A DNA stretch of 64,000 bases from NCBI RefSeq assembly GCF_019145205.1, contig NZ_JAHSTT010000008.1, positions 248,001 through 312,000 on the forward strand. The letters run 5' to 3'. This document shows, piece after piece, positions 10,601-18,428 of this stretch. This DNA comes from Pseudomonas khavaziana. Its GTDB lineage: Bacteria; Pseudomonadota; Gammaproteobacteria; Pseudomonadales; Pseudomonadaceae. The notes beneath the pieces are model-generated. The model made no database searches, was not told the DNA's origin, and was given only the letters and a program-made list of their open reading frames with translations. The translations under genes and the position numbers were made by a program. How positions within the stretch are numbered: position 1 is the first letter of the stretch; each line of letters begins with the position of its first letter.

Positions 10601-10736
10601 CGATGCCGCGCTGGTAGGGGCGCGGGTCAGCCTGGCGTTGAGCAAGGAGGCGCGGGTGAACTTCGACTACAACGGCCTGCTGGCCAGCAAGGAGAAGGTA
10701 CACGGCGTCGGTTTGAGCCTGGATTGGGCGTTCTAA
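7629..10736 (+). CDS. prtB: Autotransporter subtilisin-like serine protease PrtB (PspB)
   Basis: Second tandem autotransporter protease. GTG 7629 is taken as start because AAGGAAGG ends 5 bases before it and the next residues (VKKRKSG...) lead into a long signal peptide ending GTAQA. The protein has 1035 residues. The triad is inferred as Asp93 (GIFDQP), His150 (NHGTHV) and Ser371 (GTSMAAPH). The Asp motif is unusual, D-Q-P where most subtilases have D-S/T-G, but the position fits. A beta-helix linker (GIGSLVLTGTNTYSGPTLVN) and barrel nearly superimposable on PrtA follow, ending LDWAF. The protease domains are more divergent than the barrels, suggesting either different substrates or gene conversion of the barrels. 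Confidence 0.92.
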   Translation: MKKRKSGLTTAIHTGPGYPLKALSCVPYGALLCCLASLGTAQAAPYVETGKLGDAASWRSNEFKADWGLGAVHADTAYAAGYTGKGVKLGIFDQPVYAQHPEFASPDKVVTIVTEGIRQYTDPYIPVKAGDAFRYDGTPSKDSNGKLGNHGTHVGGIAAGNRDGGPMHGVAFNAQILTAENGDPGPEDGIILGNDGAVYKAGWDGLVASGARIINNSWGIGIGDQYAKGGRDPAFPNFTVNEAQAQFNTIRPILGTIAGGAYQGAIDAARSGVLTIFAAGNDYNLNNPDAISGLAYFVPQIAPNWLSVAALQQNPDTTSANPYVISTFSSRCGYAASFCVSAPGTKIYSSIINGTDLNNLTTDWANKNGTSMAAPHVAGAAAVLMERFQYMSGDQISTLLKTTATDLGAPGIDSLYGWGMINLGKAVNGPGMFVTAEDIPAEFRIDGAYGSGQFVADLPGIGAVVDAGKPTQRICNDVHCGLDVWSNDISGHGGLTKQGIGSLVLTGTNTYSGPTLVNQGLLAINGSLTSDVSVSQAGVLGGSGRIGSLTAKSGGTVAPGNSIGTLNVAGNVTFDAGSTYAVELSPTSSDRIVAGGTATLNGGTVTLALENSPTLLSATQAQSLIGRQYNILQAAGGVTGNFGAVLPNYLFVGGTLNYAANGVQLDVTRTNSFASVAATPNQRAVAAAAEQLGAGNGVYESLLLAPTAASAQGAFQQLSGEVYPALQTALVNDSRYVREAVGERLRNGEMGATSQAIDTRGNVWVKALGAWGKTDSRSDTAGYNTSIGGMLAGVDGALDDATRIGLVAGYSDTSLNMGSETHSRASVDSYHFGAYAGHEIGAWRLSGGATYSWHRADVKRDLQYGDVSGKQKAKVDAHSTQVFTEAAYRINLQPLALEPFANLAYVHLDTDSFKEKGDAAALKSGDDSRDLVLSTLGVRALKTFNVNDHQQLEVSGTLGWQHNLSSTDSEQHLAFASGGPSFSVESAPMVRDAALVGARVSLALSKEARVNFDYNGLLASKEKVHGVGLSLDWAF

Positions 10737-10746
10737 CGCAAACACT

Positions 10747-10844
10747 GTAGGAGCGAGCTTGCTCGCGAAAAACTCAATAGCGCCGCGTTCCCTCAGGCAG
10801 GGCGCGTTATCGTTGACGATCTTCGCGAGCAAGCTCGCTCCTAC
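10747..10844. repeat. REPIN, family A (two inverted REPs)
   Basis: Same architecture as the 7471 element: GTAGGAGCGAGCTTGCTCGC at 10747-10766, inverted copy at about 10825-10844, with a roughly 50-base centre containing CGTTGACGAT. It sits between prtB and lipA. Confidence 0.9.
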
Positions 10845-10909
10845 ACGAGATAACGGATAACAGGTGTTTTGGCTTTCTCTACAAATCCAACAACAGAGAG
10901 GCACTACCA

Positions 10910-12334
10910 ATGGGTATCTTTGACTATAAAAACCTCGGTACCGAGGACTCCAAGGCGCTGTTCGCCGATGCCATGGCGATCACGGTGTATGCCTACCACA
11001 ACCTGGATCACGGCTTTGCCGTCGGCTACCAGAACAATGGTCTCGGCCTTGGGCTGCCGGCCACACTGGTCGGCGCGCTGATTGGCAGCAGCGATTCCCA
11101 AGGGGTGATCCCCGGTATCCCCTGGAACCCCGACGCGGAAAAAGCCGCCCTCGATGCGGTACAGAAAGCCGGTTGGTCCCCCATCAGCGCCGATACCCTG
11201 GGTTACAGCGGCAAGGTTGATGCGCGGGGCACTTTCTTCGGTGAAAAGGCCGCCTACGCTACGGCGCAGGTCGAGGTGCTGGGCAAGTACGATGACGCTG
11301 GCAAATTGCAGGAAATCGGCATCGGCTTTCGTGGCACGTCGGGGCCTCGGGAAAACCTGGTAACAGACGCCATCGGCGACGTGATCAGCGACCTGCTGGC
11401 CGCGTTCGGCCCCAAGGACTACGCAAAAAACTACACGGGCGAAGCCTTTGGCAACTTGCTTGGCAACGTCGCGGCCTACGCCACGGCCCAAGGCCTGAGC
11501 GGCAACGACGTGGTGGTCAGCGGCCACAGCCTGGGCGGCCTGGCGGTCAACAGCATGGCCGACTTGAGCGACGGCAAATGGTCGGGGTTCTATAAGGACG
11601 CCAACTACGTGGCCTACGCTTCACCCACCCAGAGCGCCGGCGACAAGGTGCTGAACGTTGGCTATGAAAACGACCCGGTGTTCCGCGCCCTGGATGGCTC
11701 GTCATTCAACCTGTCGTCCCTGGGGGTGCACGACATGCCCCATGAATCGAGCACCGACAATATCGTCAGCTTCAACGACCACTACGCGTCAACGCTGTGG
11801 AACGTGCTGCCATTTTCCATCCTCAACCTGTCGACGTGGGTTTCACACTTGCCCACCGGTTACGGCGACGGCATGACCCGCATCCTCGACTCCGGCTTCT
11901 ACGAGCAAATGACCCGTGACTCCACGGTGATCGTCGCCAACCTGTCCGACCCGGCACGGGCCACCACCTGGGTGCAGGACCTGAACCGCAACGCCGAGGC
12001 GCACAAGGGCAACACCTTCATCATCGGCAGCGACGGCAATGACCTTATCAAGGGCGGCCGGGGCGCAGACTTTATCGAAGGCGGCAAGGGCAATGACACC
12101 ATCCGCGACAGCAGCGGGCATAACACATTTTTGTTCAGCGGGCAGTTTGGCAATGACCGAGTGATTGGCTATCAAGCAACCGACAAGCTGGTATTCACCG
12201 ATGTGCAGGGCAGTACGGATTATCGCGAGCACACCAAGGTGGTGGGCGCAGACACGGTGATCAGCTTTGGCGCGGATTCGGTGACGCTGGTGGGTGTGAG
12301 CAGTGTGTCGGGGGAGGGGATAGTGATCAGTTAA
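10910..12334 (+). CDS. lipA: Secreted RTX lipase LipA (TliA type, family I.3)
   Basis: Extracellular triacylglycerol lipase of 474 residues, the expected cargo of AprDEF. Nucleophile elbow GHSLGG has Ser207, Asp255 lies in GYENDP and His313 in VSHLP, matching the spacing known for family I.3 lipases. The C-terminal third holds glycine-rich Ca-binding RTX nonapeptides (GSDGNDLIKGG, GGRGADFIEGG, GGKGNDTI) and ends in a hydrophobic type I export signal (GEGIVIS). There is no N-terminal signal peptide, as expected. GAGAGG upstream is a good ribosome-binding site. It is last in the apr-prt-lip series. Confidence 0.96.
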   Translation: MGIFDYKNLGTEDSKALFADAMAITVYAYHNLDHGFAVGYQNNGLGLGLPATLVGALIGSSDSQGVIPGIPWNPDAEKAALDAVQKAGWSPISADTLGYSGKVDARGTFFGEKAAYATAQVEVLGKYDDAGKLQEIGIGFRGTSGPRENLVTDAIGDVISDLLAAFGPKDYAKNYTGEAFGNLLGNVAAYATAQGLSGNDVVVSGHSLGGLAVNSMADLSDGKWSGFYKDANYVAYASPTQSAGDKVLNVGYENDPVFRALDGSSFNLSSLGVHDMPHESSTDNIVSFNDHYASTLWNVLPFSILNLSTWVSHLPTGYGDGMTRILDSGFYEQMTRDSTVIVANLSDPARATTWVQDLNRNAEAHKGNTFIIGSDGNDLIKGGRGADFIEGGKGNDTIRDSSGHNTFLFSGQFGNDRVIGYQATDKLVFTDVQGSTDYREHTKVVGADTVISFGADSVTLVGVSSVSGEGIVIS

Positions 12335-12355
12335 ATTGGAATACGGTTGAAAACT

Positions 12356-12442
12356 GTGGGAGGGGGCTTGCTCCCGATGAGGGTGGGACAGTCACAGATG
12401 TGCTTACTGACCCACCCTCATCGGGAGCAAGCCCCCTCCCAC
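12356..12442. repeat. REPIN, family B
   Basis: Inverted pair of the second REP type, GTGGGAGGGGGCTTGCTCCC, enclosing a centre with CAGTCACAGATGTGCTTACTGA. The arms extend into the centre (GATGAGGGTGGG/CCCACCCTCATC), so the whole unit is a strong hairpin just past lipA and probably ends or protects its transcript. Confidence 0.9.
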
Positions 12443-12468
12443 ATTTGATCCCGATTCGCCTGGAAGGA

Positions 12469-12687
12469 TTAGTTTTCCTTGCGCACCGTGGCCACGTCAT
12501 CCGCCTTGATGCGAATGCGCTTGCCCGCAATATCGGTGAACTCATAGAAGCCGTCGGCTGTCTTGGCGTTGGGTGTGTCCTTGGTCAAATACTGCGTACC
12601 ATTTTGCAATGTCACGACGGTTTGCGTGGAGCAACCGGCCAATACCAGAAAAGTGAGCGCAACCAGTGGAAGCCCCAAATTCTTCAT
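12469..12687 (-). CDS. Small YgdI/YgdR-like lipoprotein
   Basis: Predicted outer-membrane lipoprotein of 72 residues. Start ATG 12687 has AAGGG 8 bases upstream; another in-frame ATG at 12693 is too close to it. Hydrophobic signal with lipobox LVLAGC, then a short SH3-like domain of the YgdI/YgdR (DUF903) type: TVVTLQNGTQYLTKDTP followed by GFYEFTDIAGKRIRI. The family's function is unknown. It is monocistronic, convergent with lipA and divergent from the nuclease gene. Confidence 0.88.
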   Translation of the reverse strand: MKNLGLPLVALTFLVLAGCSTQTVVTLQNGTQYLTKDTPNAKTADGFYEFTDIAGKRIRIKADDVATVRKEN

Positions 12688-12752
12688 GTTCATTACCCTT
12701 ACCTTAACCCTGAAAAGTCCCGCCACCCATGGCTGGGGGCGATAAATATTAC

Positions 12753-12786
12753 GCGATCAACTCCCTCATCTGATCGCTTTTTTACA
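12753..12786 (+). terminator. Rho-independent terminator-like hairpin upstream of the FAN1 gene
   Basis: GCGATCA (12753-12759) pairs with TGATCGC (12771-12777) across an 11-base loop, followed by a run of seven T. Its orientation would stop plus-strand transcripts. The nearest plus-strand gene upstream is lipA, 420 bases away and already followed by a REPIN hairpin, so this may stop read-through antisense to the lipoprotein gene or act on a leader of the nuclease gene. Confidence 0.6.
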
Positions 12787-12880
12787 AAAAGTTGCAGGGA
12801 CCATTTATCTATTACCGATTGCATCAAGCGCTTAGCAGCGGCACTCTGTATGCATAACCAGTATTTGATTGCCTTGCGCC

Positions 12881-14527
12881 ATGGTCAACACTCTCGAAAA
12901 CCCCTTGTATTACTTGCATAACTTCCGCCAGGTGCTGGCTTGGCTGGGGCAGCGCTATGCCGATTTGCTCGAGGCGCACGAAGAGCATTTCATTCAGCAA
13001 TTTGACAGGTTACCCCAGGCGTCCCAGGCGTTATTGGTACGCATGGTGATGCGCAAGGGCGTGCATTTCCGCGGCGCCAAGCTCAATTACCTGGAAATCG
13101 GTTGTCCCCATGCAGCGGCGGGCCCGTTGCGCGAACTGGGCTGGGTGGACGACCAAAGCCCGCTGCCGTTTGCGACCTTGTTCACCTTGCTGCAAAAGGG
13201 CGAAATCCTGAATGCGTTCAGGCCCTGGATCGACCAGCCCAAGGCCAACAAGGCCGCCTGGCTCGAGCCACTGGCCGCGCAGTTCAGCGAACAGCGCAGT
13301 TTTGCCCAATGGTGTCCCGATGTAGACGATGTGCTCTATAGCCTCACGGTGATGGAGTTGTGTGATCGCCTGCGCCTGATGTTCTTCGGCAATCTGCATC
13401 AGGACTGGTCGGAATTCGTGCTGGCAGACCTGGGCATCTACACCTATGAAAAAGTCCCGTTCTGCGCCGAGTCACGTGGTTTGCGCACCCGTGACGACGT
13501 GCAGGGTTTCCTGTTCCTGCACCAATGTCAGCAAGCCTTTGAAGCCGGTGAGGCGCTGGATGCGGTGCTGGCACAGGTCGCCACGCTGTATACCGATAAC
13601 CCCTGGCTGGAAAAACGCCGCGCCAAACTGCTCTTCCAGATCGGCCAGTATGGCGAGCGCTGTGGCGAGTTGGCGCTGGCTGAACAGGTTTACCGACACT
13701 GCACCTATCCCGGCGCACGGGCGCGGTTGATCCGTGTATTGGAGCGCCAGGAAGATTACGCGCAGGCCATGACCCTGGCGATCGCCGCCCAACAGGCTCC
13801 GGAGAGTGCCGCTGAACACCAGCACCTGCTACGGGTGCTGCCCCGCTTGCGGCGCAAACTGGGCGAGCCGGCGCAGCCCAAGGCCAAGCCACAGGCCGTT
13901 GCGCGCCTGGACCTGGCGCTGGAGCCGGAGCCGATGATGTCGGTGGAATTTTGCGTGCAGGCGCATCTGAACGAGCCGGACGCACCGGTGTATTACGTCG
14001 AGAACGGCCTGATCAATTCGCTGTTCGGGCTGTTGTGTTGGGACGCGATTTTCGCGCCGCTGCCGGGGGCGTTCTTCCACCCGTTCCAGCGTGGGCCGGC
14101 GGACCTGCACAGCGAGGACTTCCATCAACGTCGAGAAGCTTTGTTTACCGCGTGCTTCGAGCAACTGGAGGATGAGCGCTACAAGGCCACCATCCGCCAA
14201 CGTTACACGGACAAATGGGGCATCCAGTCGCCGTTCGTGTTCTGGAACCTGCTCAGTGAAGAGCTGCTGGAACAAGCCCTGGCCTGCCTGCCCGCCGAAC
14301 ACCTGCGCCATTGGTTTGCGCGCCTGCTGCTGGATATCCGCGCCAACCGCGCCGGCATGCCCGACCTGATCCAGTTCTGGCCCGCACAAAAGACCTACCG
14401 CATGATCGAGGTCAAGGGCCCCGGTGACCGTCTGCAAGACAACCAATTGCGTTGGCTGGCGTTCTGCGCCGAGTACCAGATGCCGGTCACCGTTTGCTAC
14501 GTGCGCTGGGCGGAGCAACCCGCTTGA
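12881..14527 (+). CDS. FAN1-type VRR-NUC structure-specific nuclease
   Basis: About 548 residues, collinear with the Pseudomonas FAN1 homologue, a flap endonuclease/5' exonuclease able to unhook interstrand crosslinks. N-terminal SAP-like/helical DNA-binding part (residues 1-100), helical TPR-like middle, and C-terminal VRR-NUC domain with the catalytic PD-(D/E)XK pattern: GMPDLIQFW, then MIEVKGPGDRLQDNQ. ATG 12881 is chosen as the first ATG in frame; no strong ribosome-binding site is seen and TTG 12869 is possible. The stop overlaps the next gene (TTGA), so nuclease and helicase are probably made together. The functional assignment is by family and was not tested here. Confidence 0.88.
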   Translation: MVNTLENPLYYLHNFRQVLAWLGQRYADLLEAHEEHFIQQFDRLPQASQALLVRMVMRKGVHFRGAKLNYLEIGCPHAAAGPLRELGWVDDQSPLPFATLFTLLQKGEILNAFRPWIDQPKANKAAWLEPLAAQFSEQRSFAQWCPDVDDVLYSLTVMELCDRLRLMFFGNLHQDWSEFVLADLGIYTYEKVPFCAESRGLRTRDDVQGFLFLHQCQQAFEAGEALDAVLAQVATLYTDNPWLEKRRAKLLFQIGQYGERCGELALAEQVYRHCTYPGARARLIRVLERQEDYAQAMTLAIAAQQAPESAAEHQHLLRVLPRLRRKLGEPAQPKAKPQAVARLDLALEPEPMMSVEFCVQAHLNEPDAPVYYVENGLINSLFGLLCWDAIFAPLPGAFFHPFQRGPADLHSEDFHQRREALFTACFEQLEDERYKATIRQRYTDKWGIQSPFVFWNLLSEELLEQALACLPAEHLRHWFARLLLDIRANRAGMPDLIQFWPAQKTYRMIEVKGPGDRLQDNQLRWLAFCAEYQMPVTVCYVRWAEQPA

Positions 14528-16782
14528 GTTACAGCGTGGCCGTGCGGGCTTTGTGTGAGTTCACGGCCAAGGTCGGTGATCTTGACCTGCGTTTTACGCC
14601 GTCGCCCAGCGCCCAGGAAGGGATCGTCGGTCACCGCACGGTGGCTTCCCGGCGTAGCGCGCACTATCAGAACGAGGTCGCCCTCGAGGGCGAATACCTG
14701 CAGCTCAAAGTGCGGGGCAGGGCGGACGGCTACGACCCGGACGCCAACCGTCTGGAAGAGGTCAAGACCTACCGTGGCGATCTCGCCGCCCAGCCCGCCA
14801 ACCATCGGCAACTGCACTGGGCCCAGGTCAAGGTGTATGGCTGGCTGATGTGCCAGAAACTCGGCCTCGACGACATCGATCTGGCGCTGGTGTATTTCGA
14901 TATCGTCGGCGAAGGCGAGACCCTGCTGAACCAACATTTCAACGCGCCAGACCTGGAGCACTTCTTCAAGCAGCAGTGCGCGCTGTTCCTGGACTGGGCC
15001 CGGCAGGAAATGCAACACCGCAGCGCACGTAACAGCGCCGCCCAAGCCCTGGCGTTTCCCCATGCCGAGTTCCGTCCCGGGCAACGTGCCTTGGCTGAAT
15101 CGGTCTACAAAGCCGTGAGTACCGGCCGTTGCCTGATGGCCCAGGCGCCCACCGGCATCGGCAAGACCGTTGGTACGATTTTCCCAATGCTCAAGGCCCT
15201 GGCGCCGCAGCAACTGGACAGGCTGTTCTTCCTCACCGCCAAGACCCCAGGGCGCAAGCTTGCCCTGGACGCTGCCCAGGTGCTGTACGCCAGCAGCCCC
15301 GATCTGCCGCTACGGGTACTTGAATTGGTGGCCCGGGACAAGGCATGCGAGCACCTGGACAAAGCCTGCCACGGCGATTCCTGCCCACTGGCCAAGGGCT
15401 TTTACGACCGCCTGCCCGCCGCGCGCCAAGCCGCGTCCCAAGTGCGCCTGCTCGATCAACGCAGCCTGCGCGATGTCGCCTTGGCCCATGGGGTGTGCCC
15501 GTACTACCTGAGCCAGGAAATGGCGCGCTGGAGCGATCTGGTAGTCGCCGACTACAACTATTTTTTCGATTTTGGCGCCATGTTGTTCGGCCTCGCCCAG
15601 TTGAACCAGTGGCGCGTCGCGGTGCTGGTGGACGAAGCGCATAACCTGGTAGAGCGCGCCCGTTCGATGTACAGCGCCAGCCTTGACCAGTACAGCCTCA
15701 AGACCCTGCGTGACACGGCACCCGAGGCGCTGAAGAAACCCTTGCAGCGTCTGAACCGCGAATGGAACACCCTGCACAAGGAGCAAGTCGCGCCGTACCA
15801 GGCCTATGCCACCCGGCCCGAAAAATTGCTGCAAGCCCTGAGCCTGTGCATCAGCGCCATGGGCGACTATTTCAACGATCACCCCGAAGCCCTCAGCGGC
15901 GACCTGCAAGCTTTCTACTTTGAAGCCCTGCAATGGGCCAAAGTGGCGGAGCTGTTCAATGAACACTTCATCTTCGATATCAGCAAGCGCCAGTTCAACG
16001 GCAAGCGCAGCAGCTCAACCCTGTGCCTGCGCAATGTGGTGCCGGCCGAGTTCATCCGGCCTCGATTGACCGCAGCCCGCAGCAGTGTGCTGTTTTCCGC
16101 AACCTTGAGCCCGCGCCACTATTACGCCGACTTGCTCGGCATGCCAGCGGACACCGCCTGGGTTGATGTGGAGTCGCCGTTCAGGGCCGAGCAATTGCAG
16201 GTGCGTATCGTCGATGCCATCTCCACCCGGTTCGTGCATCGCCAGGCGTCGCTTACGCCTATTGTCGAGCTGATTGCGCGGCAATTTGTCGAGCAGCCGG
16301 GTAACTACCTGGCGTTCTTTTCCAGTTTCGATTACCTGCAACAGGTGGCGCAGTTGTTGGCCGAGCGGCACCCGCAGATTGCGCTGTGGCTGCAATCCCG
16401 GGGCATGGCCGAGGCCGAGCGCCAGGCCTTTCTCGACCAGTTCACCCAGCACAGCCAGGGCATTGGCTTTGCGGTGCTGGGCGGTGCGTTTGGCGAAGGC
16501 ATCGACTTGCCCGGTGCGCGCTTGATCGGCGCCTTCATTGCGACCCTGGGCCTGCCGCAACTGAACCCGGTGAATGAACAAATGAAGGCACGCATGGGCG
16601 CGATCTTCGGCGCCGGCTACGATTACACCTACTTGTACCCCGGCCTGCAGAAGGTCGTACAAGCCGCGGGCAGGGTGATCCGCAGCCAGCAGGATCGCGG
16701 TGTGGTGATGTTGATCGATGACCGTTTCGGCGAAGCGCGGGTACGGCAATTGCTGCCGCGTTGGTGGGTGATCGATAACTGA
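14524..16782 (+). CDS. XPD/DinG-like Fe-S DNA helicase with N-terminal nuclease-like domain
   Basis: About 752 residues. TTG 14524 overlaps the upstream TGA and gives the conserved N-terminus SYSVAVRALCEF; longer starts would run inside the nuclease gene. Residues about 50-110 hold a PD-(D/E)XK-like signature (GRADGYDPDANRLEEVKTYR) as in RecB/Cas4-type nucleases. Helicase motifs follow: Walker A APTGIGKT, four Cys suitable for an Fe-S cluster (KACEHLDKACHGDSCP and GVCPYY), DEAH box VDEAHN, and motif VI near QAAGRVIRSQQDRG. XPD-family members unwind 5'-3'. Paired with the FAN1 nuclease it probably acts in crosslink or flap repair (inference). Confidence 0.87.
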   Translation: MSYSVAVRALCEFTAKVGDLDLRFTPSPSAQEGIVGHRTVASRRSAHYQNEVALEGEYLQLKVRGRADGYDPDANRLEEVKTYRGDLAAQPANHRQLHWAQVKVYGWLMCQKLGLDDIDLALVYFDIVGEGETLLNQHFNAPDLEHFFKQQCALFLDWARQEMQHRSARNSAAQALAFPHAEFRPGQRALAESVYKAVSTGRCLMAQAPTGIGKTVGTIFPMLKALAPQQLDRLFFLTAKTPGRKLALDAAQVLYASSPDLPLRVLELVARDKACEHLDKACHGDSCPLAKGFYDRLPAARQAASQVRLLDQRSLRDVALAHGVCPYYLSQEMARWSDLVVADYNYFFDFGAMLFGLAQLNQWRVAVLVDEAHNLVERARSMYSASLDQYSLKTLRDTAPEALKKPLQRLNREWNTLHKEQVAPYQAYATRPEKLLQALSLCISAMGDYFNDHPEALSGDLQAFYFEALQWAKVAELFNEHFIFDISKRQFNGKRSSSTLCLRNVVPAEFIRPRLTAARSSVLFSATLSPRHYYADLLGMPADTAWVDVESPFRAEQLQVRIVDAISTRFVHRQASLTPIVELIARQFVEQPGNYLAFFSSFDYLQQVAQLLAERHPQIALWLQSRGMAEAERQAFLDQFTQHSQGIGFAVLGGAFGEGIDLPGARLIGAFIATLGLPQLNPVNEQMKARMGAIFGAGYDYTYLYPGLQKVVQAAGRVIRSQQDRGVVMLIDDRFGEARVRQLLPRWWVIDN

Positions 16783-16929
16783 CAGACGTACGGCGGTCAA
16801 AATGTGGGAGGGGGTTTGCCCCGATAGCCATGGGTATCTACACAACTTTGGTAGGCCGCTGCTCCTCTGGCAAGGGGGCTTGCGGCCTGGCAACTTATAG
16901 CTATCTAACTGATGCACCGCGATCCAAAT

Positions 16930-17322
16930 GTGGGAGGGGGCTTGCTCCCGATGGCGGCCTGACAGCCGACCAGGATGTTGGATCAGGCCGAGTACATATC
17001 CATTCCTGCGGTAACGGCTGCTATGGGTTCCGCCCTTACGGCGGCTCACTTTTGAAAAGCCGGAATGCCGGCCCAGGCAAAAGTAAGCAAAACGCTCTTG
17101 CCCCACCACTCGGCACCTCGCTTAGGCTCGGTGTGCCCGTAATCCGCCATGGATTTGGGGGGCCGCCGCCCCGCGCCACCCATGGCGGGCGGCTAAACCG
17201 GCATCCCTGCCGGTTTACCCCCCCAAGTCCCTGTCGAATTCCGGCCAGCGTGGTTTAACGGGGCGCCTAAGATCAAGATCAAAAGCAGATCAAGAGCGGC
17301 TCGCTGCGCATCGTGGTTACCG
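16930..17322. repeat. Large dispersed intergenic repeat, copy 1 (inverted relative to copy at 49079)
   Basis: Non-coding block beginning with a family B REP (GTGGGAGGGGGCTTGCTCCC, 16930-16949) and ending near CATCGTGGTTACC. Internal landmarks shared with the second copy on the opposite strand: GAGTACATATCCATT, GCCCCACCACTCGGCACCTC, GTGTGCCCGTAATCCGCC, AAACCGGCATCCCTGCCGG and TTCCGGCCAGCGTGGTTTAA. Copy 1 carries an extra stretch around 17163-17190 (GGGGCCGCCGCCCCG and a second CATGGCGGG). No open frame is conserved between copies. The rest of the 16783-17440 gap holds one degenerate REP (about 16803) and the motif GTATCTACACAACTTT (16833-16848), also found at 49044. Confidence 0.85.
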
Positions 17323-17439
17323 CGGGCAAGCCTCCTCCCACATTCAAAGCGTGTTCGTTCCACCCTGGGCGTGAACAAACTTGAACTTCATCGAAGCCCA
17401 CGTCTTCTAACCAGATTAGTTATCGTGTGGAGCCCCGTC

Positions 17440-17985
17440 GTGCCCAGAATCATCTCTCCAAACACGCCCGAAGCAGCCCTGACCGACCACAGCGAGCACA
17501 ACGCGAAGATCTTCGGCTCGCCCAAGGATCGCCTCGACTTCTACCGCCGCGAGATCCAGTACGAAACTTCCATCCTGGCCAACCGTACTGACGCCTACCT
17601 CACGGCGCAGTCATTCCTGGTCATCGCCTTTGTCTCCGGCATGGGCAACCTTAACCCGGAGTGGGGCAAGCTGTTCACCCTGGTGGTGCCGGTGATCCTC
17701 GCCGCGCTGGGTATCTTAAGCTCGCTCAACGCCTGGCCTGGCATACGTGCCGCCTATGAAATCATCGACCACTGGCACTACAAGCAAAGCGAGCTGCTGC
17801 GCAGTGAGCCGGTAATGGGCATGGCCTACGATGAATCACCGTTGTTCTCCGAGATGGAGTCGACGCACAAGGGATACCGCAAGTCGCTGCTGTTCTCCAT
17901 GCGTGCGCCGTGGCTGTTCATGGTGTTCTGGCTGGTATTGGGGATCTATGCGTTTTACATCCAGGTCGACAACCCGTTGCGCTGA
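17440..17985 (+). CDS. Three-span membrane protein of unknown function
   Basis: I do not recognise the family. GTG 17440 is preferred because GTGGAG ends 8 bases upstream; in-frame starts further up lie in sequence that looks non-coding. The product has about 181 residues: a charged N-terminal stretch (DRLDFYRREIQYETSILANR) that may form a helix, two adjacent hydrophobic segments (about residues 50-95, including VVPVILAALGILSSL), a soluble loop and a third hydrophobic segment near the C-terminus (WLFMVFWLVLGIYAFYI). Two tiny acidic genes follow on the same strand. Confidence 0.7.
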   Translation: MPRIISPNTPEAALTDHSEHNAKIFGSPKDRLDFYRREIQYETSILANRTDAYLTAQSFLVIAFVSGMGNLNPEWGKLFTLVVPVILAALGILSSLNAWPGIRAAYEIIDHWHYKQSELLRSEPVMGMAYDESPLFSEMESTHKGYRKSLLFSMRAPWLFMVFWLVLGIYAFYIQVDNPLR

Positions 17986-18069
17986 GCTATTGGAATGAAC
18001 TTCACGGCCTGAAGTGGCGCCTTACCTCTATGCCGAACAGTTTTCCCCAGCGCTGCAAAGAGGTGCGCC

Positions 18070-18282
18070 ATGACCAACAGCAAAGACCCTCAGCTCGACA
18101 ATCGTAATGATCCCGCCATCGACCGTGGCGAGCCGGCTCCCGGCACCTCTGCCGATGCCCCCAAAGACCCCAAGGCCGATAGCGACCCCAAGGCCAAGGA
18201 AAACGACTACAGTCCAGACTTCAAGCCTGAGCGCGAGCCCAAGCCTGAAACCGATGCGGATATCGATACCCAGGGCGGCTAG
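18070..18282 (+). CDS. Small disordered Asp/Pro/Lys-rich protein
   Basis: 70 residues, almost entirely charged or proline, without hydrophobic core: DPKADSDPKAKENDYSPDF and KPEREPKPETDADID. Start ATG has GAGG 7 bases upstream. It looks intrinsically disordered. Similar small acidic hydrophilic proteins in pseudomonads are often stress-induced, but nothing here proves a role. It lies 11 bases before another acidic miniprotein, so the two are probably cotranscribed. Confidence 0.65.
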   Translation: MTNSKDPQLDNRNDPAIDRGEPAPGTSADAPKDPKADSDPKAKENDYSPDFKPEREPKPETDADIDTQGG

Positions 18283-18293
18283 AGGAGAGGCTC

Positions 18294-18428
18294 ATGTCAA
18301 AAGAACTCGACGACGAACTCAACGATCCGGGCAATGAAGACCCGGGTTCATTGATGGACGATGCCGAAGTCCCGCTTAATGATCTGGATGAAGCGGCGGA
18401 CGTCGGCAATACCGAAAATCAGGACTGA
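18294..18428 (+). CDS. Very small acidic protein (44 residues)
   Basis: ATG 18294 with a strong AGAGGAGAGG ribosome-binding site; stop TGA 18426-18428. The product begins MSKELDDELNDPGNEDPG and is mostly Asp, Glu, Asn and Pro. It follows the 70-residue acidic protein by 11 bases. Its last 10 bases overlap the 3' end of the convergent antiporter gene. Function unknown. Support comes from the ribosome-binding site, spacing and composition shared with its neighbour. Confidence 0.6.
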   Translation: MSKELDDELNDPGNEDPGSLMDDAEVPLNDLDEAADVGNTENQD

